Assembly: GCF_900547735.1 (NCBI RefSeq)
Contig: NZ_URHZ01000118.1
Coordinates: 1-11,608 of the forward strand
Origin: an uncultured Clostridium sp.
Lineage (GTDB): Bacteria > Bacillota > Clostridia > Lachnospirales > Lachnospiraceae
Reading direction: 5' to 3'
Length of the DNA: 11,608 nt
Below the pieces are notes generated by a model, which made no database searches, was not told the DNA's origin, and saw only the letters and a list, made by a program, of their open reading frames with translations. Made by a program: the position numbers and the translations under genes. Position 1 is the first letter of the stretch, and each line of letters opens with the position of its first letter. Of this stretch, positions 6,570 to 11,608 are shown one piece after another.

Positions 6570-6611
6570 GCGGACGGGACTGCAGCGATAAAATGTAGAA
6601 GGAGGAACTAT

Positions 6612-7703
6612 ATGAAAAAAAGGTTACTATCGGCAGTAATGATCATTTCCATGGCAGCGGTGTCACTGGCCGGCTGCGGCGGTTCTAAAGCCGCAGAGAC
6701 GAAGGCGGCCCAGGAAGCTGCGGGAACAGCGGAGGCAGGGGAACAGGCCGATGCAGGCGCGGAGAAGACCGGCGCTAACGAGGGCAAGAGTTACACGATT
6801 GCCACAGTAGTAAAAGACATGTCGGATCCGTGGTGTCTGCGCCATCAGGAGGGCGTGGATGAGTACGCCAAGGCGACGGGACATAACTGCTATGTAAAGG
6901 GACCGTCAAAAACGGATTCCGCAGAGCAGATCCAGGTAATTGAAACATTGATAGAGCAGGATATCGACGCAATCTGCGTAGTTCCGATCGATCCGGAGGC
7001 GTGCAAACCGGCTCTTGCCAAGGCGCGGGAGAAGGGAATCGTGGTAATTACCCACGAGGCGGAAGGATTTGATGAGTGTGACTACGATCTGGAGGCATTT
7101 AACAATACCGAGTACGGCGAGGCCATGATGGACGAGCTGGCAAAGGCCATGGGAGAAGAAGGCCAGTATGTCACAATGGTGGCATTCCTGTCTTCCACAT
7201 CCCACAATCAGTGGATGGACGCCGCGGTGGCGCATCAGAAAGCCAATTATCCGAACATGGAGCTGATTCCCGAGGAGAGAATCGAGTGTGAAGACAATAT
7301 GGATATGGCTTACAACAAATCTAAAGAGATTATCAAGAAATATCCGGAAATCAAAGGGTTTATCGGCGCATCCAGCTATGACCCGCCGGGAGCTGCAAAA
7401 GCGATTGATGAGCTTGGCATGACAGGAAAAATTTATGCCGTAGGTACGGGCGTTCCGTCCGTTTCAGGCCCTTATCTGGAATCAGGCTCCAATCCGTGCG
7501 TACTCTGCTGGGATCCGGCATTATCGGGTGAAGCGATGTGCGAGCTGGCCGTTATGGTTCTGAATGGGGAAAAAGACAAGATCGCCACAGGGTTCGATCT
7601 GGGAATCGACGGATACGGCAGCATCAACGTAAACGGAACCGACATAAGCGGCAGCGCAATCCTTACAATTAATAAAGATAATATGGGTGATTACCAATTC
7701 TAG
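6612..7703 (+). CDS. Sugar ABC importer solute-binding lipoprotein
   Basis: A 363-residue exported lipoprotein. The signal peptide has a basic start (MKKR), a hydrophobic core to residue 20 and the lipobox LAGC with lipid-attachment Cys22. An Ala/Glu/Gly-rich linker (23-59) follows. The rest is a type-1 periplasmic-binding fold: strand IATVVKDMSDPW (63-74), QIQVIETLIEQDIDAICVVPIDPEA (106-130), GIVVITHEA (142-150), FIGASS (250-255) and a hinge-side CWDPALSGEAM (299-309). These resemble the RhaS/LsrB (rhamnose, AI-2) branch of the ribose-binding family. It should catch the substrate outside the membrane for the two permeases. GGAGGA lies 5 bases before the ATG. The mature part has nine further cysteines, which is odd for a secreted protein but tolerable in an anaerobe. 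The ligand is unknown. Confidence 0.92.
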   Translation: MKKRLLSAVMIISMAAVSLAGCGGSKAAETKAAQEAAGTAEAGEQADAGAEKTGANEGKSYTIATVVKDMSDPWCLRHQEGVDEYAKATGHNCYVKGPSKTDSAEQIQVIETLIEQDIDAICVVPIDPEACKPALAKAREKGIVVITHEAEGFDECDYDLEAFNNTEYGEAMMDELAKAMGEEGQYVTMVAFLSSTSHNQWMDAAVAHQKANYPNMELIPEERIECEDNMDMAYNKSKEIIKKYPEIKGFIGASSYDPPGAAKAIDELGMTGKIYAVGTGVPSVSGPYLESGSNPCVLCWDPALSGEAMCELAVMVLNGEKDKIATGFDLGIDGYGSINVNGTDISGSAILTINKDNMGDYQF

Positions 7704-7707
7704 AGCA

Positions 7708-7788
7708 GTTACTGTTCATACCCCGCTGAAACCAGCGCGCTGCGGACAACGGCACGCGCCGCGGGACGCATCCTGTGTGAACGGTAAC
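7708..7788 (+). repeat. Long-range stem enclosing a GC-rich hairpin
   Basis: GTTACTGTTCA (7708-7718) pairs with TGAACGGTAAC (7778-7788), 11 bp with one G-U pair, and can extend by two more pairs. Inside it a small perfect hairpin with arms CGCTG and CAGCG and further GC-rich complementary patches occur. It starts 4 bases after the lipoprotein stop, where intercistronic RNA structures often protect the binding-protein message. Confidence 0.5.
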
Positions 7789-7824
7789 CTGGAGCATGCT
7801 TCTTATGGTAGTTTGCAGAAATTT

Positions 7825-7860
7825 ATGCTTGCGTATCCGAAGAGTTGGATACGCAAGCAT
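7825..7860 (+). terminator. Strong hairpin, leaky terminator or mRNA stabiliser
   Basis: A perfect 14-bp stem (7825-7838 with 7847-7860; arms begin ATGCTTGC and end GCAAGCAT) around an 8-base loop, followed by TATTGATT rather than a true T run. It sits between the binding-protein gene and the ATPase gene of the same operon. The likely effect is partial termination or 3'-end protection, giving more lipoprotein than membrane components, as is common in such importers. Confidence 0.65.
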
Positions 7861-7911
7861 TATTGATTGAGTGCCGGACATATTGAATGGCAAACAGGGG
7901 CAGGTGGCAAG

Positions 7912-9426
7912 ATGAATGATATATTATTGGAAGTAAAAGAGATATCAAAGCATTTCGGGGGAGTTAAGGCTCTCGATAAGGTAAATATGGTGATCAGAAA
8001 GGGAGAAATCCATTGCCTGGTAGGGGAAAACGGCTGTGGGAAATCTACGCTGATCAAGATTATATCCGGGTTTTATAAACCGGACGGAGGGGAAATCGTA
8101 TACGATGGAACGAGCTATCAGAGCCTGGGCATCAATCAGTCCATCCAGCTCGGAATCCAGGTCATATACCAGGACATGTCCATCTTCCCGAACCTTACGG
8201 CGGCTGAAAATATCGCTCTGAATTATGAGCTTTATAATAAGAAGAAATTTGTAAACTGGAAGAGCGTCTATGAGGTGGCCAGGAAATCCCTGGATCACAT
8301 CGGCATTGATATTCCTCTGGATGCGACGGTAGGAACGCTGTCTATCGCGGATAAGCAGCTGATTGCGATTGCCAGGTCGATTTTACATAATTCCAGGCTC
8401 ATCATTATGGACGAGCCGACCTCCGCCCTTACGCGCAAGGAGGTGGACAAGCTGTTTAGAGTTATCAGACAGCTCCAGAATGAGGGAATCTCCGTATTAT
8501 TCGTCAGCCATAAGCTGGATGAGGTATTTGAGATTGCCGACCATTTTACCGTATTTCGGAACGGCAGGCACATTGTATCGGATTCGGCGAAAAACATTGA
8601 CAATGAACAGTTTATTTACTATATGACGGGCAGGAAGATCGAGCAGGACTATTTCGACCCGCAGGACGTGGACAACTCCCGCAGCCTGTTTAAGGTGGAA
8701 AATCTCTGCCTGAAAAACGGCTTTGAAAATATCAGCTTTGAGATTCATCCCGGAGAGATTCTTGGAATTACGGGACTTCTCGGCTCAGGAAGGACGGAGC
8801 TTGCAAAGGCGCTGTTCGGCCTCTATCAGGCGGACGGCGGGAAAGTGTTTGTGGACGGCAGCGAGGTGCAGATAAAATCACCGATGGACGCGCTCCGTCT
8901 GAAGATTGCCTATGTGCCGGAGGACCGTCTTACCGAGGGGCTGTTTCTGACGCAGTCCATTGAAAACAACATGATCGTGTCCAACATCGACCGCCTGAAA
9001 AAGAAAAACAGGACCGTGGATTTCGACAGGGGCCATGCGGATTCAAAAGAATGGGTCAGAAACCTTGGAATCAAATTAAATGAACTGAAAGACGGGATTC
9101 AGACGCTTTCCGGAGGAAACCAGCAGAAGGTGGTTCTGGGGAAATGGCTGGAGACCGAACCGAAGGTGCTGATACTGAACGGGCCCACGGTCGGAGTCGA
9201 TATCGGCGCCAAATACGATATCCACAACTATCTGAGGGCACTGGCGGAAAAGAAGAACATGGCCATTATTCTGATTTCCGATGATATCAGTGAAATACTG
9301 ATGAACTGTAACCGGATTCTGATTATTAAGAGCGGAAGAATTGTAAGCGAACACAGGAATACGGAGCTTGACGGCAGTAAGCTTCAGGCCCTCATCACAG
9401 AAGGAAAGGAGATGGAAGCGGTATGA
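7912..9426 (+). CDS. Sugar ABC importer ATPase, two nucleotide-binding domains
   Basis: A 504-residue double ATPase of the RbsA/MglA/RhaT class. Domain 1 has Walker A GENGCGKST (38-46), Q-loop Gln87, signature LSIADKQ (143-149), Walker B LIIMDEP (163-169) and His200. Domain 2 has the family's altered Walker A GSGRTE (291-296), a full LSGGNQQ signature (399-405) and a Walker B reading VLILNGPT (419-426), where the usual DEP is NGP; its H-loop position reads SDD. Only the site made by domain 1 with the second signature can be expected to hydrolyse ATP. The ATG at 7912 is preferred: a TTG at 7867 has no ribosome site and homology begins at MNDILLEVKEISKHFGG. AGGTGG lies 4 bases before the ATG, a weak site. 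The stop overlaps the next start by 4 bases. Confidence 0.93.
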   Translation: MNDILLEVKEISKHFGGVKALDKVNMVIRKGEIHCLVGENGCGKSTLIKIISGFYKPDGGEIVYDGTSYQSLGINQSIQLGIQVIYQDMSIFPNLTAAENIALNYELYNKKKFVNWKSVYEVARKSLDHIGIDIPLDATVGTLSIADKQLIAIARSILHNSRLIIMDEPTSALTRKEVDKLFRVIRQLQNEGISVLFVSHKLDEVFEIADHFTVFRNGRHIVSDSAKNIDNEQFIYYMTGRKIEQDYFDPQDVDNSRSLFKVENLCLKNGFENISFEIHPGEILGITGLLGSGRTELAKALFGLYQADGGKVFVDGSEVQIKSPMDALRLKIAYVPEDRLTEGLFLTQSIENNMIVSNIDRLKKKNRTVDFDRGHADSKEWVRNLGIKLNELKDGIQTLSGGNQQKVVLGKWLETEPKVLILNGPTVGVDIGAKYDIHNYLRALAEKKNMAIILISDDISEILMNCNRILIIKSGRIVSEHRNTELDGSKLQALITEGKEMEAV

Positions 9427-10466
9427 GCATAAAGAAATTACTGAAGAAAAATGAGTTCTATGTCATTCTCATCATTGCCGCCCTGTCCCTGGTGATACAG
9501 ATGAAAAGCGGACAGTTCTTTACGGCAAATAATATTGTAGACCTTGTAAGGAGCCTGATCGTTCCGGGCATGATGGCGGCCGGGCTGTTCATGGTCATTG
9601 CATCCGGCAACATCGACGTATCCTTTCCCTATACCGCCATGCTGTGCATGTTTGCGGTGACGAAATGGTTCCAGGTGACGGGCTATGACGGTCCCGTTAT
9701 TGTCGGATTTGTTGTGGCGGGACTCATCGGGGCCTTTCTCGGCCTGATTAACGGAGTTCTGGCCGCATGGCTGAAACTGCCGACCCTGATCATTACACTG
9801 GGCACATGTTCCATCTATCTGGGGTTTACCCAGGGTGTGCTTAAAAGCAGTGTTATTTCAGCGCTTCCGGCTCCTCTTTCCGGGATGGCGGCGGCTAATC
9901 TCTTCTCGGTCCGCAGCGTAACGACGGGACTTGGAAGTTCCATGCCGGTCAGTATCTTTATTTTGGTAGCCGTGCTTCTGCTGGTCGGTTTTATCATGAA
10001 ATACACGATGCTGGGCAGAGGAATTTATGCCGTGGGAGGCGATCAGGTGGCGGCGGAACGCGCCGGGTTTCCGGTCGCCGGCATCAGGATTTTTGTATTT
10101 ACCTTTATGGGATTCATCGGAGGAATCACGGGGCTGACCCAGGTGACGTTATCGGGCATGTGCCAGATTAACTTCTTTGACGGATACGAGATGACAATTA
10201 TTGCGGCTGTTGTGCTGGGAGGAGCCAGCATTGCCGGAGGCTCCGGAAGCGTGTTCGGGACCTTCCTGGGAGTGCTTTTGATGAAGCTAATTTCCAATAA
10301 CCTGATTCTTCTGGGGATTCCGACCAACTGGACCAAACTGATGACGGGCGTGCTGATTATAGCGGGTGTCTGCGCCTCAGCCTACAAAATGGTTGCCGCT
10401 GAGCAGCGGGTGACTTCAAACATACTGGAGGGACATAAGGGAGAGGAGGCGAAGGCGCATGAGTAA
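9423..10466 (+). CDS. Sugar ABC importer permease, first subunit
   Basis: A 347-residue membrane protein of the RbsC/AraH/RhaP-type permease family. About ten hydrophobic segments are visible, roughly at 12-28, 45-62, 66-83, 91-115, 121-140, 175-193, 222-242, 256-274, 278-296 and 303-321. The family motif GNIDVS (62-67) and a cytoplasmic loop GRGIYAVGGDQVAAERAGFPV (198-218), which contacts the ATPase, are present. Its ATG lies in the last codons of the ATPase gene (4-base overlap), with AAGGAGATGGAAG before it, so translation is coupled. It should pair with the second permease to form a heterodimeric channel, as in the rhamnose and AI-2 systems. Confidence 0.92.
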   Translation: MSIKKLLKKNEFYVILIIAALSLVIQMKSGQFFTANNIVDLVRSLIVPGMMAAGLFMVIASGNIDVSFPYTAMLCMFAVTKWFQVTGYDGPVIVGFVVAGLIGAFLGLINGVLAAWLKLPTLIITLGTCSIYLGFTQGVLKSSVISALPAPLSGMAAANLFSVRSVTTGLGSSMPVSIFILVAVLLLVGFIMKYTMLGRGIYAVGGDQVAAERAGFPVAGIRIFVFTFMGFIGGITGLTQVTLSGMCQINFFDGYEMTIIAAVVLGGASIAGGSGSVFGTFLGVLLMKLISNNLILLGIPTNWTKLMTGVLIIAGVCASAYKMVAAEQRVTSNILEGHKGEEAKAHE

Positions 10467-11499
10467 CAGCGGTTTAAATGATACATCAAAAGAAGTGTCA
10501 AAGGCGGCACGGAAAGAATTTTATGAGAAAAATGCAAACAACCTGAAACTGATGGCCATGTTCGTCATATCCTTTGCCGTTCTGACCGCGGCGACCGGCG
10601 GCCGCTTTTTCTCGGCCGGCCAGATGAAGCTGATTGCCTATTTATTCCCGGAGATGGGGGTTCTCTCCCTGGGAATGATGCTGGCCATGATCAGCGGCGG
10701 CATCGACCTGACGGTTGTAGCGGTGGCCGACCTGTCGGGAATCCTCTGCTGCATGCTGTTAAAAGCGGTTATGCCGGAAGGCGCTTCCGTTCCGGTGCAG
10801 ATTATGGTACTTCTGTTAATCGTGGCGGTCGGCCTTGTAATCGGAGGCCTCTGCGGAATCTTCTCCGGGACGCTCATTTCCCGAATCGGAATACCGGCCA
10901 TGGTTGCCACTCTGGGAGCCTCCGACATCATACTGGGCCTTGCCGTGGGAATCACGAACGGTTCGTCGGTAAAAGAGCTTCCTCCGATCTTAAACAAGGT
11001 GGTCAGCTACCGGCTGTTTGATATGATTCCCGCCTCCACGATTATATTCGCCATCTGCGCGGGCACCGTGGCATTTATCCTGAACAGGACCTCACTGGGT
11101 TTTAAGATCTATATGATCGGTTCCAACAAGACCGCCACCAGATATTCGGGGATTGACGACAAGAGAGTGATAACGCTCACCTATATGATAAGCGGTATGC
11201 TGTCATCCGTCTCGGGGCTTTTAATGTGCGGCCACTTCAATTCCGCCAGATCGGACTTTGGAAAATCCTATCTGACGCCGGCAATCCTCATCTGTGTCCT
11301 GGCGGGAGTCAGCCCGAACGGAGGAAAAGGAAAGGCCGCCGGGATGGTAATTGCCGTGGTAATCCTGCAGACACTGTCGTCCGGGTTCTCAATGTTCCAG
11401 AATATATCCGATTACTACAAGAACCTGATCTGGGGGCTGGTGCTGATCCTTGTTATGATAATTAATGTGACGTCGGAGAGGAGGAAGGCGAGAAGTTGA
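10459..11499 (+). CDS. Sugar ABC importer permease, second subunit
   Basis: A 346-residue permease, paralogous to the preceding one. An unusually long charged N-terminal stretch (about residues 1-28) comes before the first membrane segment near 30-46. Others lie roughly at 58-78, 84-105, 113-135, 146-166, 191-209, 237-258, 273-286, 294-310 and 322-337. SGGIDLT (79-85) matches the family motif, and GFKIYMIGSNKTATRYSG (214-231) is the ATPase-facing loop. The ATG overlaps the preceding gene by 8 bases, with GAGAGGAGG as its ribosome site, so the two subunits are translationally coupled. It is the last gene of the operon; the right repeat arm begins at its stop codon. Confidence 0.92.
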   Translation: MSNSGLNDTSKEVSKAARKEFYEKNANNLKLMAMFVISFAVLTAATGGRFFSAGQMKLIAYLFPEMGVLSLGMMLAMISGGIDLTVVAVADLSGILCCMLLKAVMPEGASVPVQIMVLLLIVAVGLVIGGLCGIFSGTLISRIGIPAMVATLGASDIILGLAVGITNGSSVKELPPILNKVVSYRLFDMIPASTIIFAICAGTVAFILNRTSLGFKIYMIGSNKTATRYSGIDDKRVITLTYMISGMLSSVSGLLMCGHFNSARSDFGKSYLTPAILICVLAGVSPNGGKGKAAGMVIAVVILQTLSSGFSMFQNISDYYKNLIWGLVLILVMIINVTSERRKARS

Positions 11500-11545
11500 T
11501 TGAGAAATGAGGACGCCTCTGTAAGACGGCGGACGGGGGAGTGGG
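11499..11545 (+). repeat. Right arm of long inverted repeat
   Basis: Bases 11509-11545 are the exact reverse complement of 1-37, and 11499-11505 matches 41-47. It begins at the last base of the final permease stop codon. Within it GAGG-ACG-CCTC can form a very short hairpin, and G runs (GG, GG, GGGGG, GGG) occupy its second half. The position at the 3' end of a transcript matches the left arm, which suggests a dispersed 3'-end element rather than a transposon end. Confidence 0.9.
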
Positions 11546-11608
11546 AGGTTGTGTATGAGTCTTCAGTCCCGGTTTGCAGGTTGTGGTGAGGGGGAATCCA
11601 GGAGAAAA

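Noticed and set aside
6612..11499. Reading the importer and kinase as an AI-2 (lsr) uptake operon
   Set aside because: The binding protein and paired permeases resemble that class, but LsrF and LsrG are absent and the kinase resembles ribulokinase rather than LsrK.
1..11545. The window as a transposon with terminal inverted repeats
   Set aside because: No transposase, integrase or recombinase gene lies between the arms, and both arms sit at gene 3' ends in the same relative orientation, which fits a dispersed repeat better.

Overview
The window looks like a chromosomal piece from a Gram-positive gut-type Firmicute, most likely a Lachnospiraceae (Clostridium cluster XIVa) relative. The basis is moderate GC with AT-rich promoters, strong AGGAGG-type ribosome binding sites, a lipobox-anchored solute-binding lipoprotein, a short NagB of the Bacillus type and the sugar ABC importer family. 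The genus is an inference. I saw no rRNA, tRNA, CRISPR array, integrase or transposase.

Layout. (1) Bases 1-47 are one arm of a long inverted repeat whose other arm is at 11499-11545, with 37 bases identical. (2) 55-1251, minus strand: a two-gene operon encoding a PUA/ASCH-like protein and a Gp37/Gp68 (DUF5131) protein with a radical-SAM-type cysteine cluster. (3) About 1252-1826: a long intergenic region with a probable minus-strand promoter, a strongly structured ~148-base inverted-repeat element (1352-1499), another hairpin, and an array of TGCAAT/ATTGCA operator-like palindromes just before the next operon. (4) 1827-11499, plus strand: a compact carbohydrate operon of nine genes: DeoR-family regulator, SgcQ/BtpA-family protein, SIS-domain protein related to KpsF/GutQ, glucosamine-6-phosphate deaminase (NagB), FGGY kinase closest to ribulokinase, then a sugar ABC importer of the ribose/rhamnose/AI-2 class (lipoprotein, double-domain ATPase, two permeases). 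(5) 11500-11608: the second repeat arm and a short non-coding tail.

How it fits together. The importer would bring in a sugar or sugar derivative, the FGGY kinase would phosphorylate it, and SgcQ, the SIS protein and NagB would turn the phosphate into a glycolytic intermediate. NagB implies that an amino-sugar phosphate, or its reverse reaction, is part of the route. The DeoR protein probably represses the operon until a sugar phosphate binds it. I do not recognise this combination of enzymes as a described pathway, and the substrate cannot be read from the sequence. The most unusual points are this enzyme set, the SIS protein lacking the arabinose-5-phosphate isomerase lysine, the degenerate second ATPase site, the radical-SAM/ASCH pair, and the repeats.
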